A DNA stretch of 64,000 bases, from the NCBI RefSeq assembly GCF_014269225.2, contig NZ_CP077097.1, positions 1,618,001 through 1,682,000 on the forward strand, written 5' to 3'. The DNA is from Pseudomonas anuradhapurensis (GTDB lineage Bacteria; Pseudomonadota; Gammaproteobacteria; Pseudomonadales; Pseudomonadaceae). The position numbers and the translations under genes were made by a program. The notes under the pieces were generated by a model, which was not told where the DNA came from, made no database searches, and was given only the letters and a program-made list of their open reading frames with translations. Below are positions 45,494-55,873 of the stretch, piece by piece; the stretch's first letter is position 1; each line of letters begins with the position of its first letter.

Positions 45494-46099
45494 ATGCGTA
45501 GCCTGGTCTTGCTGCTGGCGCTGATGGCGCTTGGCGGTTGTATGAATGTCAGCGATATGGGCGAGGGCGTCCGTTATCACATGAGCGATGCCGGTCTGCT
45601 GGACCACAGCGATACCCGTCGCACCCTGTCGATCCGCCTGCAGCCCGACTCGTTCATCTTCATTGGCCAGGGTGCGTTCGTGCCGCCGGGCAAGGGGCCG
45701 GTGCCACGGCAGAATGTGGTCGCCGAGCAGGCGTTCAAGAGTTTCGTCGAATACTTCCCGCTGGTACGCCGGGCCCAGGGCCCGCTGGGCCTCGAAGAGG
45801 CCATCGCCCAGGCGCGTTCGGTGGGGGCCGATTATGTGCTGTACACCCGCTTTGCGCGTACCGATGACCGCATCGGCAATGGCGACGAATGGTACGACGA
45901 ACAGGCCGTCGACCGCCTGGGCTGGGACACTGGCGTGGTGCAGATGATGCTGATCGAGACCAACACCCGCTACCTGATCGACACCGCGCGGATCAAGAGC
46001 CGTGGCGGTTTGTTGACGTTCCACGACAATACTCCGGAAGATTTGCTTGCGGCGCCGATGCGCGAGTACGCTCGTAGCCTCCTGGGCATGAGTGAATGA
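45494..46099 (+). CDS. DUF4823-type lipoprotein
   Basis: A 201-residue protein with a lipoprotein signal ([13 protein letters not shown], lipid-modified Cys16). It is probably sorted to the outer membrane since Met-Asn follow the cysteine and no Asp is at +2. The body resembles the Pseudomonas DUF4823 lipoproteins ([15 protein letters not shown]). No function is known. It starts after GGAGG and is followed after 10 bases by the DUF1285 gene. Confidence 0.82.
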   Translation: MRSLVLLLALMALGGCMNVSDMGEGVRYHMSDAGLLDHSDTRRTLSIRLQPDSFIFIGQGAFVPPGKGPVPRQNVVAEQAFKSFVEYFPLVRRAQGPLGLEEAIAQARSVGADYVLYTRFARTDDRIGNGDEWYDEQAVDRLGWDTGVVQMMLIETNTRYLIDTARIKSRGGLLTFHDNTPEDLLAAPMREYARSLLGMSE

Positions 46100-46109
46100 G
46101 GCAAGCGCG

Positions 46110-46676
46110 ATGAGCGATTCCGGCAAGGCCAATGATCTGCTGGCGCAGCTTCCCAAGGCCAAGGCCAAGGGCCTGCCGCCGGTGCATCTATGGAACCCGG
46201 ACTTCTGTGGTGACATCGACATGCGCATCGCCCGCGATGGCACCTGGTACTACCTGGGCAGCCCCATCGGACGCAAGCCGATGGTGCGGCTGTTTTCCAC
46301 CATCATCCGCCGTGACGGCGATGACTACTTCCTGGTTACTCCGGTGGAAAAGGTGGGTATCCGCGTTGATGATGCGCCGTTCGTGGCCGTGGCGCTGGAT
46401 GTGCAGGGGCAGGGTGAGCAGCAGGTGCTGCGCTTCACCAGCAATGTCGAGGACCAGGTGGAGGCCGGGCCTGCCAACCCGCTGCGGGTGGTGACCGACC
46501 CGGTGACCCAGGAGCCGTCGCCGTATGTACTGATGCGCAGCAACCTCGAGGCGCTGGTTCATCGCAACGTGTTCTACCAACTGGTGGAGCTGGCGGTACC
46601 GCGCGACATTGCAGGCGAGCAATGGCTGGGGGTGTGGAGCCACGGTGAGTTCTACCCGATCGGGCGCAACTGCTGA
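46110..46676 (+). CDS. DUF1285 protein
   Basis: A 188-residue soluble protein. The segments [20 protein letters not shown] and FYQLVELAV fit the DUF1285 family, for which structures exist but no assigned function. I chose MSDSGKAND at 46110 with GAGG upstream, 10 bases after the lipoprotein stop. The pair ends in a strong terminator. Confidence 0.85.
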   Translation: MSDSGKANDLLAQLPKAKAKGLPPVHLWNPDFCGDIDMRIARDGTWYYLGSPIGRKPMVRLFSTIIRRDGDDYFLVTPVEKVGIRVDDAPFVAVALDVQGQGEQQVLRFTSNVEDQVEAGPANPLRVVTDPVTQEPSPYVLMRSNLEALVHRNVFYQLVELAVPRDIAGEQWLGVWSHGEFYPIGRNC

Positions 46677-46727
46677 AGGTTTTGGCGGGTGTCGGCCTTC
46701 TCGTCCTGAGCATGACCCGGCGTAACG

Positions 46728-46766
46728 AAAAAGCCCCCGGTGCTTGCGCACCCGGGGGCTTTTTCA
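46728..46766. terminator. Bidirectional terminator between DUF1285 gene and tRNA-Asn
   Basis: AAAAGCCCCCGG - 11-base loop - CCGGGGGCTTTTT, with T-runs on both strands. It can end the DUF1285 transcript and the tRNA-Asn transcript. Confidence 0.92.
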
Positions 46767-46771
46767 GTGTT

Positions 46772-46847
46772 TGGCTCCGCGACCTGGACTCGAACCAGGG
46801 ACCCAATGATTAACAGTCATTTGCTCTACCGACTGAGCTATCGCGGA
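46772..46847 (-). tRNA. tRNA-Asn (GUU)
   Basis: A 76-nt cloverleaf on the - strand (TCCGCGATAGCTCAGTCGG), with anticodon loop CTGTTAAT (anticodon GTT), T-loop GGTTCGAGTCC and encoded CCA. It lies downstream of the aminotransferase gene on the same strand. Confidence 0.97.
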
Positions 46848-46911
46848 ATCTGCGCACATCTTACTGATTGCCCGGGGGAAGTCAAGCCACCCCCCCAGGC
46901 AAATCAAGCAG

Positions 46912-48108
46912 TTACAGCACTTCGACGATGGCCTTGGTGACCACGTGGATGTTGCTCTGGTTCAGGGCGGCCACCGCGATGCGGCCAGTGTCCAGGGCGT
47001 AGATGCCGAAGTCGTTCTTCAGGCGGGCGACCTGGTCAACGGTCAGGCCCGAGTAGGAGAACATGCCGACCTGACGACCAACGAAGCTGAAGTCGCGCTT
47101 GGCGCCGTACTGGGCCAGCAGCTCGACCATCTGCTTGCGCATGCCGTGGATGCGCTCGCGCATTTCGGCCAGTTCGGTTTCCCACATCTGGCGCAGTTCG
47201 GAACTGTTCAGCACGGTGGCAACGATGGTCGCGCCGTGGGTCGGCGGGTTGGAGTAGGTGGTGCGGATCACGCGCTTGACCTGCGACAGCACGCGGGTGC
47301 TCTCGTCCTTGGAAGCAGTGACGATCGACAGCGCGCCGACGCGCTCGCCATACAGCGAGAACGACTTGGAGAACGAGCTGGAGACGAAGAACTCCAGGCC
47401 CGATTCGGCGAACAGGCGCACGGCGAAGGCGTCTTCGGCGATACCGTCACCGAAGCCCTGGTAGGCCATGTCGAGGAACGGCACGTGGCCCTTGGCCTTG
47501 ACCACTTCCAGCACGTTCTTCCAGTCGTCCAGGTTGAGGTCGACACCGGTCGGGTTGTGGCAGCAGGCGTGCAGTACCACGATCGAGCCGGACGGCAGGT
47601 TGTTCAGGTCTTCCAGCATGCCGGCGCGGTTGACATCGTTGGTCGGTGCGTCGTAGTAGCGGTAGTTCTGCACCGGGAAGCCGGCCGATTCGAACAGGGC
47701 ACGGTGGTTTTCCCAGCTCGGGTCGCTGATGGCGACCACGGCGTTCGGCGAGATGCGCTTGAGGAAGTCGGCACCAATCTTCAGTGCGCCGGTACCGCCG
47801 ACGGCCTGTACGGTGACCACGCGGCCTGCGGCCAGCAGCGGCGACTCGGCGCCGAACAGCAGCTTTTGTACAGCCTGGTCGTAGGAGGCGATGCCGTCGA
47901 TCGGCAGGTAGCCGCGCGAGGCGTGCTGGGCAGCACGCTGGGTCTCGGCTTCGATCACGGCGCGCAGCAGCGGAATGCGGCCTTCCTCATTGCAGTAAAC
48001 GCCTACGCCCAGGTTGACCTTGTCGGTACGTGGGTCGGCGTTGAATGCTTCGTTGAGGCCCAGAATAGGGTCGCGGGGTGCCAGCTCGACAGCGGAAAAC
48101 AGGCTCAT
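46912..48108 (-). CDS. tyrB: Aromatic amino acid aminotransferase (TyrB/AspC fold I)
   Basis: A 398-residue class I PLP aminotransferase close to E. coli TyrB/AspC. It interconverts aromatic amino acids (and Asp/Glu) with their keto-acids. The PLP lysine is in SSSFSKSFSLYGERVGAL (about residue 247); HACCHNPTGVDL and the substrate arginine region at the C-terminus are present. I chose MSLFSAVELAPRDP at 48108, with AAGGTAAC upstream; the frame 5' is not conserved. TyrB versus AspC preference cannot be settled by eye. Confidence 0.92.
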   Translation of the reverse strand: MSLFSAVELAPRDPILGLNEAFNADPRTDKVNLGVGVYCNEEGRIPLLRAVIEAETQRAAQHASRGYLPIDGIASYDQAVQKLLFGAESPLLAAGRVVTVQAVGGTGALKIGADFLKRISPNAVVAISDPSWENHRALFESAGFPVQNYRYYDAPTNDVNRAGMLEDLNNLPSGSIVVLHACCHNPTGVDLNLDDWKNVLEVVKAKGHVPFLDMAYQGFGDGIAEDAFAVRLFAESGLEFFVSSSFSKSFSLYGERVGALSIVTASKDESTRVLSQVKRVIRTTYSNPPTHGATIVATVLNSSELRQMWETELAEMRERIHGMRKQMVELLAQYGAKRDFSFVGRQVGMFSYSGLTVDQVARLKNDFGIYALDTGRIAVAALNQSNIHVVTKAIVEVL

Positions 48109-48345
48109 TGTTACCTTGGCTCTGATTGGAGTGTGATAGGACGTACACGCTCCAGCCGAATGCACTGAAGCGGTGCACAAACGGGGTGTCAGTATAGTGA
48201 TACCGACCGGTCACCGCGACACTATGGCGCAGCTTTTCCAGTGATTTGCGCAAATATTTTTCGACCATTGGTCCAATTACCCGGTCCACCGTAACAAGCG
48301 CTCACAGCTATGCCTTGAAAGCGCCCCCCGGCGAACGCATTTGGG

Positions 48346-48370
48346 TATAGACTACTGGCTAAATTTACAG
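48346..48370 (+). promoter_or_regulatory. uvrB promoter -10 with adjacent LexA-like box
   Basis: TATAGA (48346-48351, extended GGGTATAGA) is followed by CTGGCTAAATTTACAG (48355-48370), which has the CTG-N10-CAG form of LexA operators with an AT-rich centre. A LexA dimer there would cover the transcription start. The match is not perfect (CTGG instead of CTGT). Confidence 0.5.
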
Positions 48371-48395
48371 TTGCTGAAACACCGCGAGGTCCGTC

Positions 48396-50411
48396 ATGTC
48401 CGAGTTCCAGCTCGTCACCCGTTTCCAGCCGGCCGGCGACCAGCCCGAGGCCATCCGCCAGATGGTCGAAGGCATCGAGGCGGGGCTGTCGCACCAGACG
48501 CTGCTCGGGGTGACCGGCTCGGGCAAGACCTTCAGCATTGCCAACGTCATCCAGCAGGTGCAGCGGCCGACCTTGGTACTGGCACCGAACAAGACGTTGG
48601 CCGCGCAGTTGTACGGTGAATTCAAGGCGTTCTTCCCCAACAACGCGGTGGAGTACTTCGTTTCCTACTACGATTACTACCAACCCGAAGCCTACGTGCC
48701 GTCCTCGGACACCTTCATCGAGAAGGACGCGTCGATCAACGACCATATCGAGCAGATGCGCCTGTCGGCAACCAAGGCGCTGCTGGAGCGGCGCGATGCG
48801 ATCATTGTCACCACGGTATCGTGCATCTACGGCCTGGGCAGCCCCGAGACCTACCTGAAGATGGTCCTGCACGTCGATCGCGGCGACAAGCTCGACCAGC
48901 GTGCGCTGCTGCGACGCCTGGCCGACCTGCAGTACACCCGCAACGAGATGGACTTCGCCCGCGCCACCTTCCGTGTGCGTGGCGATGTGGTCGACATCTT
49001 CCCGGCCGAATCGGACCTCGAGGCCATCCGCATCGAACTGTTCGATGACGAGGTGGAGAACATCGCCGCGTTCGACCCGCTGACCGGCGAGGTCTTCCGC
49101 AAGCTGCCGCGGTTCACCTTCTACCCCAAGAGCCACTACGTGACCCCGCGGGAAACCCTGCTGGAAGCGGTCGAGGGCATCAAGGAAGAGCTCAAGGACC
49201 GCCTGGAATACCTGCAGAAAGCCAACAAGCTGGTGGAGGCGCAGCGCCTGGAGCAGCGCACCCGCTTTGACCTGGAGATGATCCTGGAGCTGGGCTACTG
49301 CAACGGCATCGAGAACTACTCGCGCTACCTGTCCGGGCGCCCGGCCGGGGCGCCGCCGCCGACCTTGTATGACTACCTGCCGGCTGATGCCCTGCTGGTG
49401 ATCGACGAATCCCACGTCAGCGTTCCGCAGGTAGGCGCCATGTACAAGGGCGACCGTTCGCGCAAGGAAACCCTGGTCGAATACGGTTTCCGCCTGCCTT
49501 CGGCCCTGGACAACCGACCCATGCGTTTCGACGAGTGGGAGGCGGTCAGCCCGCAGACCATTTTCGTGTCGGCGACACCGGGCAGCTACGAGGCCGAGCA
49601 CGCCGGGCGCGTGGTGGAACAGGTGGTGCGCCCGACCGGCCTGGTCGACCCGCAGGTGGAAGTGCGCCCGGCGCTGACCCAGGTCGACGACCTGCTGTCG
49701 GAAATCCGCAAGCGTGTGGCACAGGGCGAGCGGGTGCTGGCGACCACGCTGACCAAGCGCATGGCCGAAGACCTTACCGACTACCTGGCCGACCACGACG
49801 TGCGGGTGCGTTACCTGCACTCGGACATCGACACCGTCGAGCGGGTGGAGATCATCCGCGACCTGCGCCTGGGGACTTTCGATGTGCTGGTAGGCATCAA
49901 CCTGTTGCGCGAAGGCCTGGACATGCCCGAAGTGTCGTTGGTAGCGATCCTCGATGCCGACAAGGAAGGCTTCCTGCGTTCCGAGCGTTCGCTGATCCAG
50001 ACCATCGGTCGCGCGGCGCGCAACCTCAATGGCCGGGCCATCCTGTACGCCGACCAGATTACCGGTTCGATGCAGCGGGCCATCGACGAAACCGAGCGGC
50101 GCCGCGAGAAGCAGATTGCCTTCAACCAGGCTCATGGCATTGTGCCCAAGGGCGTGGTCAAGGACATCACCGACATCATGGAAGGGGCCACCGTGCCAGG
50201 CGCGCGCAGCAAGAAGCGCAAGGGCATGGCCAAGGCGGCGGAGGAGAGCGCCCGTTACGAGGCCGAGCTGCGTACGCCAGGCGAGATCACCAAGCGCATC
50301 AAGCAGCTGGAAGAGAAGATGATGCAGTTCGCCCGCGACCTGGAATTCGAGGCCGCGGCGCAGTTGCGCGACGAGATTGCCCAGTTGCGGGAGCGGTTGA
50401 TTACCAGCTGA
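48396..50411 (+). CDS. uvrB: Excinuclease ABC subunit B
   Basis: A 671-residue helicase-like subunit of nucleotide excision repair. Walker [10 protein letters not shown] is at residues 38-46. The beta-hairpin [20 protein letters not shown], helicase motif IDESHVS, motif [11 protein letters not shown] and the C-terminal UvrC-binding UVR domain ([19 protein letters not shown]) are all present. Length is normal. It has a single-gene transcription unit with a possible SOS operator. Confidence 0.98.
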   Translation: MSEFQLVTRFQPAGDQPEAIRQMVEGIEAGLSHQTLLGVTGSGKTFSIANVIQQVQRPTLVLAPNKTLAAQLYGEFKAFFPNNAVEYFVSYYDYYQPEAYVPSSDTFIEKDASINDHIEQMRLSATKALLERRDAIIVTTVSCIYGLGSPETYLKMVLHVDRGDKLDQRALLRRLADLQYTRNEMDFARATFRVRGDVVDIFPAESDLEAIRIELFDDEVENIAAFDPLTGEVFRKLPRFTFYPKSHYVTPRETLLEAVEGIKEELKDRLEYLQKANKLVEAQRLEQRTRFDLEMILELGYCNGIENYSRYLSGRPAGAPPPTLYDYLPADALLVIDESHVSVPQVGAMYKGDRSRKETLVEYGFRLPSALDNRPMRFDEWEAVSPQTIFVSATPGSYEAEHAGRVVEQVVRPTGLVDPQVEVRPALTQVDDLLSEIRKRVAQGERVLATTLTKRMAEDLTDYLADHDVRVRYLHSDIDTVERVEIIRDLRLGTFDVLVGINLLREGLDMPEVSLVAILDADKEGFLRSERSLIQTIGRAARNLNGRAILYADQITGSMQRAIDETERRREKQIAFNQAHGIVPKGVVKDITDIMEGATVPGARSKKRKGMAKAAEESARYEAELRTPGEITKRIKQLEEKMMQFARDLEFEAAAQLRDEIAQLRERLITS

Positions 50412-50428
50412 AGCCAGGCGCGGCCCTT

Positions 50429-50540
50429 TGTAGGAGCGGCCTTGTGTCGCGATGGGCTGCGCAGCGGCCCCAGGATATTCCATGCGGCACAAATCCTGGG
50501 GCCGCTACGCAGCCCATCGCGACACAAGGCCGCTCCTACA
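50429..50540. repeat. Paired REP palindrome between uvrB and emrB-like gene
   Basis: 48-base arms (TGTAGGAGCGGCCTTGTGTC ... to CTCCTACA) with a single internal mismatch and a 16-base spacer. It is the most perfect of the four doublets of this type on the right side of the window, and lies between two convergent genes. Confidence 0.92.
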
Positions 50541-50565
50541 GGGGGGGCGTCGATCTGCAGCGGCC

Positions 50566-52116
50566 TTAATGGGCCTCCCCAGCCTTCAACCCCTCAGGCA
50601 GCTTGCGGGTCATCAACACCGCCACCATGCTCACCGCCAAGCCGATCCCGACAAAGTGGAAGGCATCGTTGTAGGCCATGATCAATGCCTGCTGATGGGT
50701 AATCTCGCTCAATTTCCCCAGCGCGGCATTGTCATTCCCCAGCCGCTCCGCCAGTTGCGCCAGGCGCTCCGCCACCTGTGGGTTGCCCGGCACCAGCGCC
50801 TCCCTCAAATAATCGAAATACACCTTGGTCCGCGCATCCAGCAGCGTGGCCAGCAGCGCAATGCCGATCGCCCCGCCCAGGTTGCGCAGGATATTGAACA
50901 GGCTCGATGCCGAGCCGGCATCCTGCGGCTGGATATACGCCGTGGCGATCAGCGAGATGGTCACCATGATCATCGGCTGGCCAATGGCACGGATGATCTG
51001 GATATGGTTGAACTGCGGCCCGGCGAAATCCGGGTTGAGCACCCCCGAGCCGAAACTCGCGGCGCCGAACAGGCAGAAGCCCAAAGCGCATAACAACTTG
51101 GGCGACACCACTTTCATCAATTGCGGCACCAGCGGGATGAGAAACAGCTGCGGGATGCCCATCCACATGATCACCTCGCCGATTTGCAGGGCGTTGTAGC
51201 CTTGCACCTGCGCCAGGTACAGCGGCAACAGGTAGATCGAGCCATACAGGCCCACGCCCATGCCCAGGCTGGCGATGCTCGACAGGCCGAAGTTGCGGTT
51301 GCCCAGGATGCGCAGGTTGATCAGTGGCTGTGGTCTGGAAAACTGCAGGATGACAAAGGTGATCAGGCTGACCAGGGCGATGCTGCCGAGGCCGACGATC
51401 AGCTGCGACTCCAGCCAGTCCTTGCGGTGGCCTTCCTCCAGAAACACCTGCAGGCAACCCAGGCCCAGGCCCAAGGTGACGATGCCGGCGTAGTCGGTGC
51501 TTTTCAGCAGCTCCCAGTGCGCGTCCTTCTTCTCCAGCCCGTACAGCAGGCCGGCGATCATCACCAGGCCTGGCGGGATGTTGATGTAGAAGATGTATTC
51601 CCAGCCCCAGTTCTCGGTCAGCCAGCCACCCAGGGTGGGGCCGATGGAGGGGGCGAAGGTGGCGGTCATGGCGAACATGGCCATGCCCTTGGCGCGGTGG
51701 TGCTCGGGCAGCTTGATCAGGGTCAGGGTGAAGGCCAGCGGGATCAATGCGCCGCCGGTAAAGCCCTGCAGGGCACGGAACAGGATCATGCTCTCCAGGT
51801 TCCAGGCCATCGAACACAGCAGCGACGACAGCAGGAAGCCGCCGGACACCCACACCGCCAGGCGCCGCGCCGACAGCAGTTGCACCAGCCAGGCGGTGAG
51901 CGGAATCATGATGATTTCCGCTACCAGGTACGAGGTGGAAATCCACGAGCCTTCCTCCAGCGTCGCCGACAAGGCGCCCTGGATGTCCTTCAACGACGAG
52001 TTGGTGATCTGGATGTCCAGCACCGCCATGAACGCACCGAGCATCACGCTCATTACCGCGATCCAGTCGCGCCGGGTCGGCTCCGCAGAGGGCCTGAGCA
52101 ACACGTCAGCGGCCAT
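50566..52116 (-). CDS. emrB: MFS multidrug exporter, DHA2/EmrB family
   Basis: A 516-residue, 14-helix MFS protein. Motif A/C-type segments include AVLDIQITNSSLKDIQGAL and RALQGFTGGALIPLAFTLTL, the latter typical of EmrB. It forms a tripartite efflux pump with the membrane-fusion partner encoded just upstream, whose 3' end it overlaps by 11 bases. An outer-membrane factor is not encoded here. The exported compound is unknown. Confidence 0.9.
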   Translation of the reverse strand: MAADVLLRPSAEPTRRDWIAVMSVMLGAFMAVLDIQITNSSLKDIQGALSATLEEGSWISTSYLVAEIIMIPLTAWLVQLLSARRLAVWVSGGFLLSSLLCSMAWNLESMILFRALQGFTGGALIPLAFTLTLIKLPEHHRAKGMAMFAMTATFAPSIGPTLGGWLTENWGWEYIFYINIPPGLVMIAGLLYGLEKKDAHWELLKSTDYAGIVTLGLGLGCLQVFLEEGHRKDWLESQLIVGLGSIALVSLITFVILQFSRPQPLINLRILGNRNFGLSSIASLGMGVGLYGSIYLLPLYLAQVQGYNALQIGEVIMWMGIPQLFLIPLVPQLMKVVSPKLLCALGFCLFGAASFGSGVLNPDFAGPQFNHIQIIRAIGQPMIMVTISLIATAYIQPQDAGSASSLFNILRNLGGAIGIALLATLLDARTKVYFDYLREALVPGNPQVAERLAQLAERLGNDNAALGKLSEITHQQALIMAYNDAFHFVGIGLAVSMVAVLMTRKLPEGLKAGEAH

Positions 52117-53161
52117 TTTGGCCTTCGTCTTCGCTGCGCAGGTCGACGGTGGCGGTCACCGACATGCCTGGGCGGATGCGCCCGTGCAGCGGGTTGTCGG
52201 CACGGAAGGTCAGCTTGACCGGGATGCGCTGCACCACCTTGGTGAAGTTGCCGGTGGCATTGTCGGGTGGTAGCAGGCTGAACTGCGCACCAGAGGCGGC
52301 GAACAGGCTGTCGACCCGGCCTTCGATCGGTGTATCGGGGTAGCTGTCGAAGACCAGTTCGGCGCGCTGCCCTGGCTGCATGCGGCCGATCTGGGTTTCC
52401 TTGAAGTTGGCCTGCACCCAGATGTCTTCGTCCGGCACGATCGACAGCAGGTAGGCACCGGCCTGTACCACCTGGCCATCACGTGCGCTGCGCTGACCAA
52501 TGGTGCCACTGATCGGCGCACGGATTTCGCAGCGGGTCAGGTTCAGTTCGGCCTGGGCCAGGTCGGCGCGGGCGTTGGCGATTTGCGCGTCGAGGCGCTT
52601 GAGTTCGGCGCTCAGTGCGTTGACCTGCTGGCGCTGGCTTTGCAGGTCGGCGCGGGCCTTGTCGACCTGCGAGCCGGCGACATGGCTGTCGGCCGACAAC
52701 GTGGTGACCCGTTCTTCCGAGACAAAACCCGGCTTGCGCAGCTTCTCGGCGCGGCTCAGGTCCAGGCGCGAGCGGTCGAAGGTGGCCTGGTTGGCTGCCA
52801 CCTGGGCCTGCCCGGCGGCAATCAGGCTGGCCTGCTGGGTGAGGCGGCTTTCTGCCTGCGCATGCTCGGCTTCGCGGGTGGCCAGGGCGGCGCGGGCGCG
52901 TTGCACGGCCAGCTCGAAGTCGGCGGCTTCCAGGCGCACCAGCAGGTCGCCTTTGTTCACATGCTGGTTGTCCGCAACCGCGACGGCATCGATACGCGCG
53001 CCCAACTGGCTGGAAACGCGCGTGATTTCGCCCTGCACGTAAGCGTTGTCGGTGCTTTCGTAGAAGCGCCCCTTGAAGTACCAATGGCCGAGGAAGGCGA
53101 GGGCGATGATCGTCACCAGGGTGAAGAAGACCAGCAGGCGACGTTTGAGTTGGGCAGGCAT
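52106..53161 (-). CDS. emrA: HlyD/EmrA-family membrane fusion protein
   Basis: A 351-residue periplasmic adaptor with one N-terminal membrane anchor (LVFFTLVTIIALAFLGHWYF). A split biotinyl-lipoyl domain (SQLGARIDAVAVADNQHVNK and RAPISGTIGQRSARDGQVVQ) flanks a long alpha-hairpin coiled coil. It links the EmrB-like pump to a TolC-like channel. I chose MPAQLKRRLL at 53161, the natural start of the anchor. No regulator gene is next to it. Confidence 0.9.
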   Translation of the reverse strand: MPAQLKRRLLVFFTLVTIIALAFLGHWYFKGRFYESTDNAYVQGEITRVSSQLGARIDAVAVADNQHVNKGDLLVRLEAADFELAVQRARAALATREAEHAQAESRLTQQASLIAAGQAQVAANQATFDRSRLDLSRAEKLRKPGFVSEERVTTLSADSHVAGSQVDKARADLQSQRQQVNALSAELKRLDAQIANARADLAQAELNLTRCEIRAPISGTIGQRSARDGQVVQAGAYLLSIVPDEDIWVQANFKETQIGRMQPGQRAELVFDSYPDTPIEGRVDSLFAASGAQFSLLPPDNATGNFTKVVQRIPVKLTFRADNPLHGRIRPGMSVTATVDLRSEDEGQNGR

Positions 53162-53304
53162 GAGCACTATCGTTCCAGAAATGTAAATAAATTTAACAGC
53201 GGCATGGGGCGTATCGACAAGTGTCGTTCGCGCCATTGCTGGAGCCCGGTGCCTGCCTCCTGCTAACATCCCGCCTTTGTTTCATCTTTCGTTCGAGACC
53301 CTCC

Positions 53305-54786
53305 ATGACCACCGTACGCACGCGTATCGCGCCATCGCCGACCGGCGACCCCCATGTCGGCACTGCCTACATCGCCCTGTTCAACTACTGCTTTGCCAAG
53401 CAGCACGGCGGTGAGTTCATCCTGCGCATCGAAGACACCGACCAGCTGCGTTCCACGCGCGAGTCGGAACAGCAGATCTTCGATGCCCTGCGCTGGCTCG
53501 GTATTGAATGGAACGAAGGCCCGGACGTCGGCGGCCCGCACGGCCCGTATCGGCAGAGCGAGCGTGGCGAGATCTACGCCAAGTATGCCAAGCAGCTGGT
53601 GGACGCCGGCCATGCCTTCTATTGCTTCTGCACCGCCGAAGAGCTGGAGCAGATGCGTGCCGAGCAGCAAGCCCGTGGCGAAACCCCGCGCTACGATGGC
53701 CGGGCGCTGTTGCTGAGTGCCGAGGAAGTGCAGCGCCGCCTGGACGCTGGCGAGCCGCACGTGATCCGCATGAAGGTGCCGAGCGAAGGCGTATGCGTGG
53801 TCCCGGACATGCTGCGTGGCGATGTCGAGATCCCGTGGGACCGCATGGACATGCAGGTGCTGATGAAGAACGACGGCCTGCCGACGTACTTCCTGGCCAA
53901 CGTGGTCGACGACCATCTGATGGGCATCACCCACGTGCTGCGCGGCGAAGAGTGGCTGCCATCGGCGCCCAAGCTGATCAAGCTGTACGAATACTTCGGT
54001 TGGGAACAGCCCAAGCTGTGCTACATGCCGCTGCTGCGTAACCCGGACAAGTCCAAGCTGTCCAAGCGCAAGAACCCGACCTCGGTGACCTTCTACGAGC
54101 GCATGGGCTTCATGCCCGAGGCGATGCTCAACTACCTGGGCCGCATGGGCTGGTCGATGCCGGACGAGCGGGAGAAGTTCTCGCTGGCCGAGATGGTCGA
54201 GCATTTCGACCTGTCGCGTATTTCGCTGGGCGGCCCGATCTTCGACATCGAGAAGCTGTCCTGGCTGAACGGTCAGTGGCTGCGCGAGTTGCCGGTCGAA
54301 GAGTTCGCCGCGCGCCTGCAGAAGTGGGCGTTCAACAGCGACTACATGATGAAGATTGCCCCGCACGTGCAGGGCCGGGTGGAGACCTTCAGCCAGGTTG
54401 CTCCGCTGGGCGGGTTCTTCTTCGAAGGTGCGCTGAAGCTCGATGCCAAGCTGTTCGAAAGCAAGAAGCTGTCCGCCGACCAGGTGCGCCAGGTGATCCA
54501 GCTGATCCTGTGGAAGCTCGAAAGCCTGCGCCAATGGGAAAAGGAGCGCATCACCGGTTGCATCCAGGCGGTGGTCGAGGCGCTGGAGCTGAAGCTGCGT
54601 GACGCCATGCCGCTGATGTTCGCCGCCATCACTGGCCAGGCCAGCTCGGTGTCGGTGCTCGATGCCATGGAAATCCTTGGCCCCGACCTGACCCGCTACC
54701 GCCTGCGCCAGGCCCTGGACCTGCTGGGTGGCGTGTCGAAGAAAGAAAACAAGGAATGGGAAAAGCTGCTGGCGTCCATCGCCTGA
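53305..54786 (+). CDS. gltX: Glutamyl-tRNA synthetase
   Basis: A 493-residue class I synthetase that charges tRNA-Glu. The HIGH-equivalent [12 protein letters not shown] is at residues 9-20 and the KMSKS-equivalent KLSKRKN at about 252-258; [12 protein letters not shown] and [10 protein letters not shown] are conserved. The start is ATG at 53305. It is notable only for its place 330 bases upstream of a tRNA array that contains three tRNA-Glu genes. Confidence 0.97.
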   Translation: MTTVRTRIAPSPTGDPHVGTAYIALFNYCFAKQHGGEFILRIEDTDQLRSTRESEQQIFDALRWLGIEWNEGPDVGGPHGPYRQSERGEIYAKYAKQLVDAGHAFYCFCTAEELEQMRAEQQARGETPRYDGRALLLSAEEVQRRLDAGEPHVIRMKVPSEGVCVVPDMLRGDVEIPWDRMDMQVLMKNDGLPTYFLANVVDDHLMGITHVLRGEEWLPSAPKLIKLYEYFGWEQPKLCYMPLLRNPDKSKLSKRKNPTSVTFYERMGFMPEAMLNYLGRMGWSMPDEREKFSLAEMVEHFDLSRISLGGPIFDIEKLSWLNGQWLRELPVEEFAARLQKWAFNSDYMMKIAPHVQGRVETFSQVAPLGGFFFEGALKLDAKLFESKKLSADQVRQVIQLILWKLESLRQWEKERITGCIQAVVEALELKLRDAMPLMFAAITGQASSVSVLDAMEILGPDLTRYRLRQALDLLGGVSKKENKEWEKLLASIA

Positions 54787-54815
54787 TAGCGCTCCAAAGG
54801 CCTTGGCTGAGCCCG

Positions 54816-54930
54816 GTAGGAGCGGCCTTGTGTCGCGAAAGGAGCGCAACGCGGTCCCGCGATTTCAGCTTTAACGCAAAAATTGCCGGGGCCGCTTTGC
54901 GGCCCTTTGGCGACACAAGATCGCTCCTAC
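54816..54930. repeat. REP doublet downstream of gltX
   Basis: Inverted ends GTAGGAGCGGCCTTGTGTCGCGA and the complement TCGCGACACAAG-type arm ending CGCTCCTAC. The inner parts have diverged (GGGGCCGCTTTGCGGCCC hairpin inside). It belongs to the same family as 50429-50540. Confidence 0.85.
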
Positions 54931-55016
54931 AAGCGCGCGGCGCTTAGATTTACCAAGGCAGGGCGGTAAGTGATTGTTATCTGTGAAAATTTTTTTGAAT
55001 ATTTTGAAAAATTAGT

Positions 55017-55045
55017 TTGACAGCCCTGCAATCCGATCTTAATAT
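55017..55045 (+). promoter_or_regulatory. Promoter of the Ala/Glu tRNA array
   Basis: TTGACA (55017-55022), a 17-base spacer, TAATAT (55040-55045), then GC-rich GCGCCCCG. An AT-rich stretch just upstream (54985-55016) could serve as an UP element. The layout is typical for stable RNA promoters. Confidence 0.88.
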
Positions 55046-55120
55046 GCGCCCCGTCCACAGCGATGAACGAAAACGAAACGCCAGGCACCCAGCCAGTGCT
55101 TCGGTTCAGAGCGACATTGT

Positions 55121-55196
55121 GGGGCTATAGCTCAGCTGGGAGAGCGCCTGCATGGCATGCAGGAGGTCAGCGGTTCGATCCCGCTTAGCTCCACCA
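55121..55196 (+). tRNA. tRNA-Ala (GGC), copy 1
   Basis: A 76-nt cloverleaf starting GGGGCTATAGCTCAGCTGGG, with anticodon stem-loop CCTGC-ATGGCAT-GCAGG (anticodon GGC) and encoded CCA. It is the first of three identical Ala-Glu pairs. Confidence 0.96.
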
Positions 55197-55268
55197 AATT
55201 CCGCTTGGCAGCCAAGGCTGTCAAGCAAGACCGGGTCCAGCAACCGGGTCTTGCAGGTAAGAAGGTTC

Positions 55269-55344
55269 GTCCCCTTCGTCTAGTGGCCTAGGACACCGCC
55301 CTTTCACGGCGGTAACAGGGGTTCGAGTCCCCTAGGGGACGCCA
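55269..55344 (+). tRNA. tRNA-Glu (UUC), copy 3
   Basis: Identical in mature sequence to the tRNA-Glu at 3582. It is the second gene of the Ala/Glu array. Confidence 0.97.
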
Positions 55345-55397
55345 GTTTTGCACAAGCGATGTTTCAGGATGTCGCTGGGCCGAGAGGCTAGAAATCC

Positions 55398-55473
55398 GGG
55401 GCTATAGCTCAGCTGGGAGAGCGCCTGCATGGCATGCAGGAGGTCAGCGGTTCGATCCCGCTTAGCTCCACCA
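55398..55473 (+). tRNA. tRNA-Ala (GGC), copy 2
   Basis: Identical to the tRNA-Ala at 55121. Confidence 0.96.
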
Positions 55474-55516
55474 AATTTTGCCGCGGTTCGCGCAAGCGGA
55501 TCGGCACGAAGGTTAC

Positions 55517-55592
55517 GTCCCCTTCGTCTAGTGGCCTAGGACACCGCCCTTTCACGGCGGTAACAGGGGTTCGAGTCCCCTAGGGGACGCCA
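55517..55592 (+). tRNA. tRNA-Glu (UUC), copy 4
   Basis: Identical to the other tRNA-Glu copies. The spacer before it (GAAGGTTAC) recurs before copy 5, showing the unit was duplicated. Confidence 0.97.
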
Positions 55593-55616
55593 CTTTTCCT
55601 GCGTTTTGCAGGGCTT

Positions 55617-55649
55617 AAAAAGGCTCGTCGATTATTGATGAGCCTTTTG
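55617..55649 (+). terminator. Weak internal terminator in the Ala/Glu tRNA array
   Basis: AAAAGGCTC - 14-base loop - GAGCCTTTTG. The same stem in variant form ends the array at 55874, so this is the copy left inside when the last Ala-Glu unit was duplicated. It has a short T-run and probably gives partial read-through. Confidence 0.65.
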
Positions 55650-55653
55650 TTTC

Positions 55654-55729
55654 GGGGCTATAGCTCAGCTGGGAGAGCGCCTGCATGGCATGCAGGAGGT
55701 CAGCGGTTCGATCCCGCTTAGCTCCACCA
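55654..55729 (+). tRNA. tRNA-Ala (GGC), copy 3
   Basis: Identical to the other two tRNA-Ala copies. It begins 5 bases after the internal terminator. Confidence 0.96.
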
Positions 55730-55771
55730 TTTCTGCCAGGGTTCACATACGTGGATCTTCGCGAAGGTTAC

Positions 55772-55847
55772 GTCCCCTTCGTCTAGTGGCCTAGGACACC
55801 GCCCTTTCACGGCGGTAACAGGGGTTCGAGTCCCCTAGGGGACGCCA
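55772..55847 (+). tRNA. tRNA-Glu (UUC), copy 5
   Basis: The last gene of the array and identical to the other tRNA-Glu genes. It is followed by the terminator at 55874. Confidence 0.97.
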
Positions 55848-55873
55848 CATTTACCCGCGTATTGCGGGACCTT

